A stretch of DNA of 64,000 bases from Syntrophotaleaceae bacterium (GTDB lineage Bacteria > Desulfobacterota > Desulfuromonadia > Desulfuromonadales > Syntrophotaleaceae): positions 1,364,001 through 1,428,000 of the forward strand of contig JAWKQB010000001.1 of the NCBI GenBank assembly GCA_041390365.1, given 5' to 3'. Positions 1 through 8,858 of the stretch are shown one piece after another (the stretch's first letter is position 1; every line of letters begins with the position of its first letter). The position numbers were made by a program, and so were the translations under genes. The notes under the pieces are model-generated. The model did no database searches and was not told the DNA's origin. It was given only the letters and a program-made list of their open reading frames with translations.

Positions 1-801
1 AAAGCGTCCAATGGCCTCAAGACAAATAGCGCCGACAGTCCAAGCCGTGAATTTAAAGCCTCGGGGAGGCTCCTCAAGCAGAAAACTAAGTATTTTCAGT
101 GGATTGGACGTGCTCACCTCATAGCTCTTTTCCTGAATCAAATGCTTGTGGCCTGCAGCGATACGCCTTCGCTGCTTAAGAAAATCTTTAATATTTTCCG
201 GCCCTTTGTTGCGAACAACAGCTTCTGGCACATAGCAGAGTTCATATCCGGATTCCCGGATAATTGCTTCCACACTCGCCTCATCAACAGCCGTGTCGCT
301 GGGTATGGCTCTTACTATGTTTCTGAATGCAACGAGTTCCCCAAGTTTCGGTGTTTTCATTGCAACTTTATGGTGCAGATTCCACATAAGATTTACAACA
401 AAACCGACAAAGGTATCTTCCTCATTGACCGGGACCGGATGGGCTCCAGTCATACCGACATTCTCAACATAAAAAGGTTTGACCAGAAGTTGAAAAGTAC
501 CTATATCTGGAATTGTATCACCGCTTTCAAGTAAAACAATATCGCCGGAAGCATGTTCAAGAAAGAGATTGATTGCAGAAGCTTTTCCTTCCCTTCGTTC
601 CTGAATCAGAAGCTTGATACGACTGTCTCGATGGGAAAATTCCTGAACTATTTCAGCCGTCCGATCAGTGCAGCCTGAAGCAACCACAAAAATTTCTAAC
701 AACTGGTCATTGCAGAATTTTTGTTCTATGACTGCATTAAGCAATCTTCCAATATTTTTTTCCTCGTTGTAGGCCATGACGCCTAGAGAAAGTTTAAACA
801 T
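1..801 (-). CDS. Family 2 glycosyltransferase, 3' end outside window
   Basis: The reading frame starts at 801 and stays open to the window edge (267 codons seen). The N-terminus has the GT2 signature VMAYNEEKNIGRLL at about residues 8-21, followed by VVASGCTDRT where the nucleotide-sugar binding loop is expected. Such enzymes transfer a sugar from a nucleotide-activated donor to a glycan or lipid acceptor. The start overlaps the stop of the upstream gene by one base (TGATG), so the two are probably translated together. The DNA is richer in A+T than the rest of the window. Donor and acceptor cannot be told from sequence. Confidence 0.8.
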   Translation of the reverse strand, partial: MFKLSLGVMAYNEEKNIGRLLNAVIEQKFCNDQLLEIFVVASGCTDRTAEIVQEFSHRDSRIKLLIQERREGKASAINLFLEHASGDIVLLESGDTIPDIGTFQLLVKPFYVENVGMTGAHPVPVNEEDTFVGFVVNLMWNLHHKVAMKTPKLGELVAFRNIVRAIPSDTAVDEASVEAIIRESGYELCYVPEAVVRNKGPENIKDFLKQRRRIAAGHKHLIQEKSYEVSTSNPLKILSFLLEEPPRGFKFTAWTVGAICLEAIGRF

Positions 802-1580
802 CAAAAATCCGCCTTTTCTTGATAACTTTCTACCCACTCACGGTAATCCTTGAACAAAAATGGGAGATGTTTGATGACCTCAATGAGAGGCGCTCTACAT
901 CTTAGCGTCAACCAGATGGCTTCCCAAACAACATTTCGAGAAATCTTGGAAGACCCGCGATCGCGTTCTTTAAAGATAATTGGAATTTCTACTACCCGGA
1001 ATCCATGCTTGAACGCAAGATAAGTCATTTCTATTTGAAAAGCATATCCATCCGATCGAACTTTTTCCAGGTTTATGGTCTCCAACACTTGCCTTCGATA
1101 ACATCTAAAACCTGCAGTAAAATCCCATACTGGTTTGACCATGATATAGGAAACATACATATTTGCCAGTTTACTGAGAAGAAGTCTTCGAAACCGCCAC
1201 CCTTCTACCCTGACGCCATCCTTATATCGACTACCGATTACAACATCTGCTTTATTTATAGCTGTCAAAAAATCCTTGAGATATCCAACTCCATGAGAAA
1301 GATCAGCATCCATTTCAAAGACAAGATCGGCCCCCCTGGCAAGGGCTTCCTGAAACCCCCTCACATAAGCAGTGCCAAGACCAGCCTTTTTGGGGCGGTG
1401 GATTACATTGACCCGGCGGTCCCGTGACGCGATAGTATCGGCTATTTGACCTGTTCCATCCGGTGAATTATCGTCGACCACGATAATATTGAAATCAGGA
1501 TGGCAGGAAAATATTTGTTCAAATAACCTTTCAATATTTTCGGCTTCATTGTATGTAGGAATAACAATATATATGTTCAT
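801..1580 (-). CDS. Polyprenol monophosphomannose synthase-like GT2 glycosyltransferase
   Basis: A 259-residue GT2 protein of the DPM1/polyprenol-phosphate mannosyltransferase type, which moves mannose (or a related sugar) to a polyprenyl phosphate on the inner membrane face. Visible motifs are VIPTYNEAENIERL at the N-terminus, IVVDDNSPDGTG, the metal-binding EMDADLSHG, and GSRYKDG. No C-terminal membrane domain is present. An ATG eight codons further upstream is possible, but the strong GGAGGAGG ribosome site lies just before the ATG at 1580 and the conserved fold begins there. The product could feed the membrane glycosyltransferase encoded directly upstream. Confidence 0.85.
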   Translation of the reverse strand: MNIYIVIPTYNEAENIERLFEQIFSCHPDFNIIVVDDNSPDGTGQIADTIASRDRRVNVIHRPKKAGLGTAYVRGFQEALARGADLVFEMDADLSHGVGYLKDFLTAINKADVVIGSRYKDGVRVEGWRFRRLLLSKLANMYVSYIMVKPVWDFTAGFRCYRRQVLETINLEKVRSDGYAFQIEMTYLAFKHGFRVVEIPIIFKERDRGSSKISRNVVWEAIWLTLRCRAPLIEVIKHLPFLFKDYREWVESYQEKADF

Positions 1581-1674
1581 AACTACCTCCTCCACATATA
1601 CCATCGTTTTGATAGTTAAATAGAAAAATTTTAATTTTCAAAATATAATAACTACATTCTTCAGATTAGAACTA

Positions 1675-3345
1675 TTATTGAAAACTACTATTTTTCTCTT
1701 CCAAGCTATTGTAGATATCTAATTTTTCGAACTCAAAAATTGAATGGCGCCAAGTACGAATTGGAGTTAAATATTTAAATTGAATTTTGTCAGAAAAACT
1801 AAGGCCAACAACACACTTTTTATTTAGAACTAAACCATTTAAATTTTTAAATTCGGATAAATTAAAACCGTCTTCTCTACCTAGTATAAAAATCTTTTTT
1901 CCAGAAGTAATAGTTTCGATTTTTGTACCCATTGCACATACTCGACAGGATTTATAAGCTGCGGATACATCCAAAAAAACAGGATCTTGCAAAATATTTG
2001 GAAATTTTTTAATATATTGATTAGCATAGGAAGAATAATCTTGAAAAATGAATTTACCACTGTTATCAATCACTGGCGGGGGATAATTCTCTGCTATACC
2101 GTTCGAACTTAAGTAAATGACTCCTGAAATTATCAGTATTATAGAAAGAATTGTTAGAAACTGCTTATTCCCTATACTAATCATCCACATGAAAATACAA
2201 GGAAGAAACAGTGCCAAAAACCTTGAATCAATAAGATTCTTATAGAAATACGGGCTTATTGTAAGCAGGATGATCATTCCTCCAGCAATTGAATGTATTA
2301 TTCTGTCAGAAAGCTTTGTTACATTCCATATATTTGCTCGCCTCAAGAAATGCCAGAAAACAATTAAAGAAAAAATGACTACAATTCCACTGTAGCGTAC
2401 CCTAATATAGGGTGAAATTTTTAGAATAACATGGAGAATCACCATACCAATGGCAAATGTCAGGACTGTGAGTGAGCCATCGATTTTTCCTTTTTCTTTT
2501 TTCCAATTTATATAAAAAGATGCGAATATGATCATTATTGAGATTACAAATGTTTCCAAAAACCAGAAATTCAAAAAAGTGAACGTTGTTTCGAAAAAAA
2601 TTTGTGGAATGCTTAAAACATAATCTGTAATTATATTATAAAAAATTGAAATTCCTGTTCCTTCTATTTTAGAAATTTTGAAAATCGCTGTTGATAGAAA
2701 AATAAATAATAGAAAACCATATAATGATTTTACAGAATTATAGTTGAACTTTTTAATTGAATAAATCAAGAAAATATACGGCATCATAAGAATGAAATTA
2801 TAGTCAGATAAGTGCCCTACAATACAGACAACACCTATTGCCGGCAAAAGCCTATCGTTTTCCTCATTAAGATATTTTTCCCCAAGGATCACCAATAAAA
2901 GAGACGACAGGCAAACTAGACCCCACATCCTTGAGAAAACAAAGACATTGAGAATGGCAGATGATGATACCGCAGCCACGGCGAACAGTGCGTGATTTGA
3001 GTACCTGTACAAGATTTTCACCAATAGGGCCACAAATACCAACCCTGAAAAATAATTAACAACACGCAAATGGAGAAAATGATAGGAGGGGACAATTTCA
3101 ATGATTATCTTCTGCAGAAGATGATAGAGCGGGGGATGACCGATACCGCCATCCTTGAGGAGAAAAATTTCTTTAAACGTGCACCGTTGCGCGTAAACCC
3201 ACGAATAGAACTCGTCCACGTGAAACGGTTTGAAATAAGCACTGATCCAGTAGAACAAGGAAAATACAGCTAAGGCCGTGGAAATAATTGCGAGAGATTT
3301 GCCTGACGGTGCTTGGTACTGTTTTAGACCCTCGATCGAAATCAT
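1675..3345 (-). CDS. Polytopic membrane protein, probable GT39/ArnT-like glycosyltransferase
   Basis: About 556 residues with many hydrophobic segments. Near the N-terminus is FHVDEFYSWVYAQ followed by GGIGHPPLYHLLQ, which resembles the first periplasmic loop of GT39/GT83 enzymes (Asp-Glu pair, later HPP), the family that uses polyprenyl-phosphate sugars. A soluble C-terminal tail of about 130 residues follows. The start could also be a TTG at 3360; the ATG at 3345 is preferred. The gene is strikingly AT-rich compared with selB next door, suggesting horizontal acquisition. Family assignment rests on topology and the Asp-Glu motif only. Confidence 0.6.
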   Translation of the reverse strand: MISIEGLKQYQAPSGKSLAIISTALAVFSLFYWISAYFKPFHVDEFYSWVYAQRCTFKEIFLLKDGGIGHPPLYHLLQKIIIEIVPSYHFLHLRVVNYFSGLVFVALLVKILYRYSNHALFAVAAVSSSAILNVFVFSRMWGLVCLSSLLLVILGEKYLNEENDRLLPAIGVVCIVGHLSDYNFILMMPYIFLIYSIKKFNYNSVKSLYGFLLFIFLSTAIFKISKIEGTGISIFYNIITDYVLSIPQIFFETTFTFLNFWFLETFVISIMIIFASFYINWKKEKGKIDGSLTVLTFAIGMVILHVILKISPYIRVRYSGIVVIFSLIVFWHFLRRANIWNVTKLSDRIIHSIAGGMIILLTISPYFYKNLIDSRFLALFLPCIFMWMISIGNKQFLTILSIILIISGVIYLSSNGIAENYPPPVIDNSGKFIFQDYSSYANQYIKKFPNILQDPVFLDVSAAYKSCRVCAMGTKIETITSGKKIFILGREDGFNLSEFKNLNGLVLNKKCVVGLSFSDKIQFKYLTPIRTWRHSIFEFEKLDIYNSLEEKNSSFQ

Positions 3346-3641
3346 ATTTGCCTGCCGCAAAGGACCGCGCTCTTGAAATTACGGCAGCCAACGCTGCCCA
3401 CCCTGCTCGTACCTTGGAAAATCTTTCACATTAACCTCTTAATGCAAATAGTGTTCCTTTTGGCATATACCTGTTTTTTAAATAAATTTTTACTTTGACT
3501 CAAAACAGAATAAAGGTATGTAATATTTTTCGACAGCGTGAAAAGTCTTCTCAGCCGGAAAGGGAGGGAAACTTGTATATTAATCAGGGATAAAATGATA
3601 AAGAAATATTAACAATAGTAGCGGGCATCAATCACGCGAAA
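3346..3641. other. AT-rich intergenic stretch
   Basis: About 300 bases between the membrane glycosyltransferase and the end of selB. It marks the boundary where base composition changes from AT-rich to GC-rich. No convincing gene, tRNA or strong terminator was seen. Confidence 0.5.
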
Positions 3642-5549
3642 CTATCGCTTTCTCAACACCCTTTTATCGCCCACCCGGAGAGTGATCTTTTCCTGGTCGA
3701 AAAATTCGAAAAGGGGAATCATGTACTTGCGGGAAAGTCCGGTAATCTCCCTGAATTGGGGAGGGGTGATTTCCTGTTTTTCTTTGAGAAACGCGATCAA
3801 GGTTTCCTGCAGCTTCCGCATCGGTTCGGGTGCGTAAAAGAGATCAGCCTTGACCTTGATCAACCGCCCCTCGCGGGCCAGGAGATTCAAGTGATCGAGG
3901 ACACTTTTCTCACCGCCGCCCACCAACTCGCACAATTCCTTGATTGTCGGCGGTTCCATACCCCCTTGTTGAAGAGCCTGTTCCAGCTTCGCCAGAAGGT
4001 CGGCGAGGTCGGTTGCGGCAAAGGGCTTATGGCCTGGCTTCTTGACCAGCTCCCGCTCCACGACGACCCTCCCTTCCTTCTCCAAGGCGTGCAGCACCAG
4101 GGAAAAGAAGCGCAGATCGCTTCGCGCCGGGATACGGGCCTTCAGCTCTTCCTTACCGATCCCCTCTTTATGGGGGTTTTCAAGGATATATTTTTCCACC
4201 CCGTCGATCAGCAGTTCCTTGAGACTTTCGAAGGCTTCCGGCGACAGGAAAATCCTCGGCTTACGCAAAACCTGAACGATCTTCCCTTGTGACAGGAGGC
4301 CGGCAAGAGCCGCCTCGGCATGTGGCAGCGGCAGGCCGCTGCGAATCAGGAGGTCTTCCCAGCTCAGGCCGGACAACAGGCTCTCTTGAACAAGCAACAG
4401 CAGCTTTTCAGCGTCTTCCCCTTCATGCAGAGCGTTGAGGAGTTCGAGGGCCTGGGAGGAGCGCCTCCGGCGGCGGGGGGGACCGGGATCGATCACCCGG
4501 CCGCCGCCGACGGTGATCTGGGGGGAGTAGCTGCGAAGGATGAAAAAATCATCGGGAAGGAGCAGTACCGGGCTTTTCAATCGCAGTTGGACAAAGGCGC
4601 TCTCCCCGGGAGCAAGGGTGTCGCGATCGAGCAGGATGATCTGGGCGGGAACTTCGTAAGTGGCGGAATGGAGCCTGAGCGTGGCGCGGTGACGCAATTC
4701 CCTGGCTGCTGAAGAGAGGTAGTCGAGACGCGCATCCACCGTACGGGTCACCTTATAGACCTCGCGGGGGACCACTACATGGCCCCGGGCAACATCGGCA
4801 TGTTCGATCCCCTGCAGATTGACGGCAACCCGCTGCCCGGCAGACCCCTTATCGGATTTTTTGGCATGGGTTTCCAGGCTGCGGATACGGGAGGTGAGAG
4901 CGGAGGGCAAAATCTCCACCTCGTCGCCGATCGTCATTTCTCCGGAGAGCAGAGTGCCGGTGACTACGGTACCGAAACCCGCCACGGAGAACACCCGGTC
5001 AACAGGCAGGCGAAAGGGACCCGCGGTCGATTTTTCCGGTATCTCCCCGGCAAGGGCAACAAGGGCTGCACGGAGGTTGTCGAGGCCTGCGCCGGTTTTG
5101 GAGGAAACCGGGACCAGGGGAGCCTCGGCCAGAAAACTGCCGGACAGATATTCGCGCACCTCCTCCGTGACGAGGTCCAGCCATTCCTCGTCCACCATAT
5201 CCGATTTGGCAAGGGCCACTATGCCGTTTTTCACCCCGAGCAACTGGCAGATTTCCAGATGTTCGCGGGTTTGCGGCATGATCCCCTCGTCCGCCGCGAT
5301 GACCAGCATGACCAGGTCCATGCCGCCCACCCCCGCCACCATGGTCCGCACGAACTTCTCGTGTCCCGGCACATCCACGATGCCGAACTGGACGCCGGGC
5401 AGTTCGAGGTGAGCAAAGCCCAGCTCGATGGTGATGCCCCTCTCCTTTTCTTCCTTCAGACGATCGGTATCGATGCCGGTCAACGCCTTGACGAGGGAGG
5501 TTTTGCCATGATCGATGTGGCCGGCGGTACCGAGAATAAGGTGTTTCAT
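3642..5549 (-). CDS. selB: Selenocysteine-specific elongation factor SelB
   Basis: A 635-residue translational GTPase that delivers Sec-tRNA to in-frame UGA codons by recognising the SECIS hairpin. The N-terminus shows G1 (GHIDHGKTSL), the switch region ERGITIELGFAHL, G3 (DVPGHEKFV) and G4 (AKSDMVD). The C-terminal third has the winged-helix repeats that bind SECIS RNA. The frame is open 41 codons further upstream, but the conserved start MKHLILGTAGHIDHG is at 5549, and the extension would run into the tRNA-Sec gene. Neighbours agree: tRNA-Sec lies 70 bases upstream, and four UGA-containing genes occur in this window. Confidence 0.97.
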   Translation of the reverse strand: MKHLILGTAGHIDHGKTSLVKALTGIDTDRLKEEKERGITIELGFAHLELPGVQFGIVDVPGHEKFVRTMVAGVGGMDLVMLVIAADEGIMPQTREHLEICQLLGVKNGIVALAKSDMVDEEWLDLVTEEVREYLSGSFLAEAPLVPVSSKTGAGLDNLRAALVALAGEIPEKSTAGPFRLPVDRVFSVAGFGTVVTGTLLSGEMTIGDEVEILPSALTSRIRSLETHAKKSDKGSAGQRVAVNLQGIEHADVARGHVVVPREVYKVTRTVDARLDYLSSAARELRHRATLRLHSATYEVPAQIILLDRDTLAPGESAFVQLRLKSPVLLLPDDFFILRSYSPQITVGGGRVIDPGPPRRRRRSSQALELLNALHEGEDAEKLLLLVQESLLSGLSWEDLLIRSGLPLPHAEAALAGLLSQGKIVQVLRKPRIFLSPEAFESLKELLIDGVEKYILENPHKEGIGKEELKARIPARSDLRFFSLVLHALEKEGRVVVERELVKKPGHKPFAATDLADLLAKLEQALQQGGMEPPTIKELCELVGGGEKSVLDHLNLLAREGRLIKVKADLFYAPEPMRKLQETLIAFLKEKQEITPPQFREITGLSRKYMIPLFEFFDQEKITLRVGDKRVLRKR

Positions 5550-5618
5550 TTCGTGCCCTTTTTCACCGGATGGAATAATGTTCGGGTCAGAAGAACGATT
5601 TGGCGGGAGGCGGGAATT

Positions 5619-5716
5619 TGGCGGAAGCGCATGGGAATCGAACCCACCTGGGAAGTTTCTCACCCCCCACACCGGTTTTGAAGACCGGGCGGCCCACCAG
5701 CGACCGACGCGCTTCC
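5619..5716 (-). tRNA. selC: tRNA-Sec (anticodon UCA)
   Basis: A 98-nt tRNA including an encoded CCA. It has an 8-bp acceptor stem (GGAAGCGC with GCGCTTCC), discriminator G, a long variable arm, and the anticodon loop CTTCAAA inside the stem GGT/ACC, giving anticodon UCA. The unusual length and 8-bp acceptor are hallmarks of bacterial tRNA-Sec. It is read in the same direction as selB immediately downstream. Confidence 0.97.
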
Positions 5717-5880
5717 ATTATGCGATGGATAGAACAATACCGAATCTGAAGAACAGGTTTCGGGCAGACCCTCATGAGCCGTTGCATACTACCTGATCAG
5801 TGCGACTTATGCAAACATTTTAGAGCGAAATCGCGGGCATAGAATGGATGAAAAGGCAGCGGGCCTCTCCCGTCTTTTAT

Positions 5881-6774
5881 TTACGAAAAACGTTCGAGAA
5901 GATTGTCGATGAAAGCCCGGGCGGCAGGCGCCAAGTCCCGGCCTGCACAGGTTGCCAGATAGAAATAACGGATGATTTCGAGCCCCTGAACCTTGACCTG
6001 GACCATCTCCCCGCGGACGCACTCCTTTTTAACCGATACTTCCGAAAGAAAGGAGACTCCGGCACCGCTCAGAATCGCCTGTTTGATCGCCTCGTTGCTG
6101 CCGAGGCACATGTTTGTCCTGAAATGTTCCAGGGCATAACCGGCCTTGATCAGTTCATCTGTCAGCGCCCTGGCCGTTCCGGAACCGGACTCCCGAAATA
6201 TCAGCGGCTCATGGACGAGATCATCTATAGAAATGGAGGGCTTTCCACTCCAGCGGTGCGCCGCCGGCACCATCAGCGAAATCCTGTCGTGGACCAGGGG
6301 CGTATAAACGACTTCCTTTTCCTCAAAACGCGTTCCAACCAGAGCCAGTTCCACCTCGTCACGCTTCAGGCGCTCCAGCGTTTCCTTGCTGTCGCCCTGC
6401 AGGACCGTGACGAAGACTCCGGGAAAGCGTTCGCGAAAGGTCGGGATACAGGGAGGCAGCACGTAACAGGCAGGGATATTGCTCCCCCCTATCCTTACGG
6501 TAACCTCCTCGAGCCCCCGGAAACGATTCATCGCCTGGGAAACTTCGCGGGATTCCGCAGTGACCCGGCGGGCATGTTTCAAAAACAGTTTCCCGGCTTC
6601 GGTGAGGAGCGCCCCTTTTCCGGTCCGGTCCAGGAGTTTCAGGTCAAACTCCTTTTCGAGAGCGGAAATATGCTGGCTCACGGTCGATTGGGTAAGAAAC
6701 GACACATCGGCCGCCCGGGAAAAACTTCCGGATTCGGCAACGGCGATGAAGACTTCAAGTTGCTTTAAATTCAT
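5881..6774 (-). CDS. LysR-family regulator linked to selenium genes
   Basis: A 297-residue LysR protein. The N-terminal helix-turn-helix (MNLKQLEVFIAVAESGSFSR, then TQSTVSQHISALE) is followed by a substrate-binding-like effector domain. It is transcribed away from yedF, with a 190-bp shared promoter region that probably holds its operator. LysR regulators at this position beside selenium genes form a recognised group in Desulfuromonas-type and clostridial genomes, so control of the yedF-selD1 operon is the likely role. The effector is unknown. Confidence 0.85.
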   Translation of the reverse strand: MNLKQLEVFIAVAESGSFSRAADVSFLTQSTVSQHISALEKEFDLKLLDRTGKGALLTEAGKLFLKHARRVTAESREVSQAMNRFRGLEEVTVRIGGSNIPACYVLPPCIPTFRERFPGVFVTVLQGDSKETLERLKRDEVELALVGTRFEEKEVVYTPLVHDRISLMVPAAHRWSGKPSISIDDLVHEPLIFRESGSGTARALTDELIKAGYALEHFRTNMCLGSNEAIKQAILSGAGVSFLSEVSVKKECVRGEMVQVKVQGLEIIRYFYLATCAGRDLAPAARAFIDNLLERFS

Positions 6775-6964
6775 TGCAGACCCGCTTCATGAAAACATTC
6801 CCCGCCAAGATATCCCATCTCGGAGATAATGTCCATTGCGGAAGAGGCGCATTTTTCCATGGCAAAGGAAGCTGCCTTCCTGTAAAACTCGTTTGGCATC
6901 CGGAAATTCCGCTCGTAATGACTTTTCGCGAAACCGTTAAATCAGGGACAAAGGGGAAACGAAT

Positions 6965-7579
6965 ATGGCAGACCAAACGCTTGATGCTCGCGGGCTCGCC
7001 TGCCCGCAACCGTTAATGCTGACGAAAAAGACGCTGGAAACAATGCGGCAGGGCGAAAGTCTCCGGGTTCTGATCGATAACGAGATCTCCCGGGACAATC
7101 TGATCCGGTTTCTGCAGGATCACCAAATGACTCCCGCTGTCTCCTCGGAAGGCGGAACATTTACCCTGGAGGTGAAAAAAGCCGATGCGGCCCCCCTTGG
7201 AGATGCAGCCCTCTACTGTGCACCGGCGCCAGTCAGGCCTTCTGGCGGACTGGTGATCGTCGTCAGTCACAACGGCATGGGGACCGGATCGGAAGAGTTG
7301 GGCAAGATTCTCCTGCAGGCCTGTCTGAACACAGTCCGGGAAGTATCCCCTCTCCCCTCGGCCATCCTGTGCTACAATTCCGGTGTTTTTGCGGTGGTCC
7401 AGGGAGCCCCGTCGGTTCAGGCACTTGCCGAACTCGAGAAGCAGGGTGTCAAGGTTCTGGTATGCGGCACCTGCGTCGATTACTTCGATCTCAAAAGCAG
7501 GGTCGCCACCGGCACCATTTCCAACATGTACGACATCCTGGGGCAGCTTTCGACCGCGGCCAGGATCATAACCTTGTAA
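6965..7579 (+). CDS. yedF: YedF, sulfurtransferase-like selenium metabolism protein
   Basis: A 204-residue two-domain protein. Residues 1-70 are a TusA/SirA-like domain with the active motif RGLACPQPLML. Residues about 95-204 are a DsrE-like domain (VIVVSHNGMGTGSEELG; VLVCGTCVDYF). Proteins of this architecture occur with selD and are thought to carry selenium or sulfur as a persulfide or perselenide. It opens the plus-strand selenium operon (yedF, aminotransferase, selD1, tusA-fdhD) and is divergent from the LysR gene. Confidence 0.93.
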   Translation: MADQTLDARGLACPQPLMLTKKTLETMRQGESLRVLIDNEISRDNLIRFLQDHQMTPAVSSEGGTFTLEVKKADAAPLGDAALYCAPAPVRPSGGLVIVVSHNGMGTGSEELGKILLQACLNTVREVSPLPSAILCYNSGVFAVVQGAPSVQALAELEKQGVKVLVCGTCVDYFDLKSRVATGTISNMYDILGQLSTAARIITL

Positions 7580-7618
7580 ATGGCCCTTTTAGCGATCGCA
7601 AAAAGGGATGAGAAGATA

Positions 7619-7722
7619 ATCGTACTCGTACGAAGTCCCCGGGACGGTACTCGTACTCGAAAACAATTTGGAAATGAGCAAAAATCCGAGAACGAGTACG
7701 AGTACAAGTATGAGTATGATAC
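7619..7722. repeat. TACTCG-type direct and inverted repeat cluster
   Basis: The segment contains direct copies of CGTACTCGTAC (7621) and GTACTCGTACTCG (7647-7659), and the exact reverse complement CGAGTACGAGTAC (7693-7705). A 13-bp stem with a 33-nt loop is possible. It lies between yedF and the aminotransferase gene. It lacks a T-run, so it is not an ordinary terminator, and may be a dispersed intergenic repeat or an RNA processing site. Confidence 0.6.
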
Positions 7723-7736
7723 GAAAACAAACTGTT

Positions 7737-8858
7737 ATGAATCGAAACACTTATTTCGACAACGCCGCCACCTCCTTTCCCAAACCCCCGGCCGTCGCTG
7801 CCGCCATGACCCGCTATCTGAACGAGGTGGGTGGCCCTTACGGCCGCAGCGCCTACTCTCGGGCCCTGGAGGTTTCCAGAACGGTCGAAGGAACGCGCGA
7901 CCTGCTGGCCGAACGGATGGGGGCGGGGAATGCCGAACGGCTGGTATTCACTCCCAACGCCACTTACGCCATCAACCTCGTCCTGCAGAGCGTTCTCGGG
8001 AAAGGCGGCCGGGTCCTCATCTCGCCGCTGGAACACAATGCCGTCACCCGCCCTCTGCAGGCACTCGCTTCGCGATACGGGGCCCGTTTCGAGATCATGC
8101 CTCATGGTGCCGATGGCCGGGTGGATCCCGAGCATCTTGCTTCGATTCTGACAGGGGATACGGTGCTTGTGGTGGTCAATCACCAGTCCAATGTCAACGG
8201 AGTGATCCAGCCCTTGCGGGAAATCAGGGCAAAGCTTGGGTCCGTACCTCTGCTGGTCGATGCCAGCCAGTCCTTCGGATCGATCCCGCTCTTCGCCGAC
8301 GGCTGGAACCTCGACTTTGTAGCCTTCACCGGGCACAAGGCTCTTCTCGGTCCCACGGGCGTCGGCGGCCTTTTCATGCGTGATCCAGCCGGTCTGGATC
8401 CCCTGATCTACGGCGGGACAGGGAGCGCATCCGAAAGCTTTGACATGCCCGGCTTCGCTCCCGACCGTTTCGAGGCGGGAACTCCCAATATCGCCGGCAT
8501 CTACGGCCTCCATGCAGCCCTTTCGGAACCGACGCCATGCCGTCATTCCCGGGAGGATTTCAGACGCTTCATCACTGATCTTCAGAGCATCCCGGCTCTC
8601 AGGGTTCTGCGCGCGAACCGGTTCGACGACCAGGGGGATGTCATCTCCCTGCTGCAGCCTGGACGCGATCCTGCCGAACTTGCCCGCAGGTTGTTCGCCG
8701 ATTTCGGCATCGAGACGCGGGTCGGACTTCATTGCGCTCCCCTCGCTCATCGGACCCTGGGAACCTTTCCCACAGGGACCCTGCGCGTCGGGGTCTCCCC
8801 GTTTCATTCGACCGACGACTTTTCTTATTTCATCGAGGCGGTGCAAAAATGCCTTTGA
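7737..8858 (+). CDS. Cysteine desulfurase-like class V aminotransferase (selenium delivery)
   Basis: A 373-residue PLP enzyme. The start at 7737 fits the conserved N-terminus NTYFDNAATSFPKP; the frame is open upstream, but only through the repeat cluster. The PLP lysine lies in FTGHKALLGPTG, and the C-terminal motif GLHCAPLAHRTLGT carries the cysteine typical of the group. Members usually sit beside selD or yedF and are believed to take sulfur or selenium from (seleno)cysteine. The 3' end overlaps selD1 by 10 bases, implying coupled translation. Confidence 0.88.
   Translation: MNRNTYFDNAATSFPKPPAVAAAMTRYLNEVGGPYGRSAYSRALEVSRTVEGTRDLLAERMGAGNAERLVFTPNATYAINLVLQSVLGKGGRVLISPLEHNAVTRPLQALASRYGARFEIMPHGADGRVDPEHLASILTGDTVLVVVNHQSNVNGVIQPLREIRAKLGSVPLLVDASQSFGSIPLFADGWNLDFVAFTGHKALLGPTGVGGLFMRDPAGLDPLIYGGTGSASESFDMPGFAPDRFEAGTPNIAGIYGLHAALSEPTPCRHSREDFRRFITDLQSIPALRVLRANRFDDQGDVISLLQPGRDPAELARRLFADFGIETRVGLHCAPLAHRTLGTFPTGTLRVGVSPFHSTDDFSYFIEAVQKCL

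Noticed and set aside
7566..8846. 426-codon open frame on the minus strand
   Set aside because: Antisense to the class V aminotransferase; its end is translated repeat sequence.
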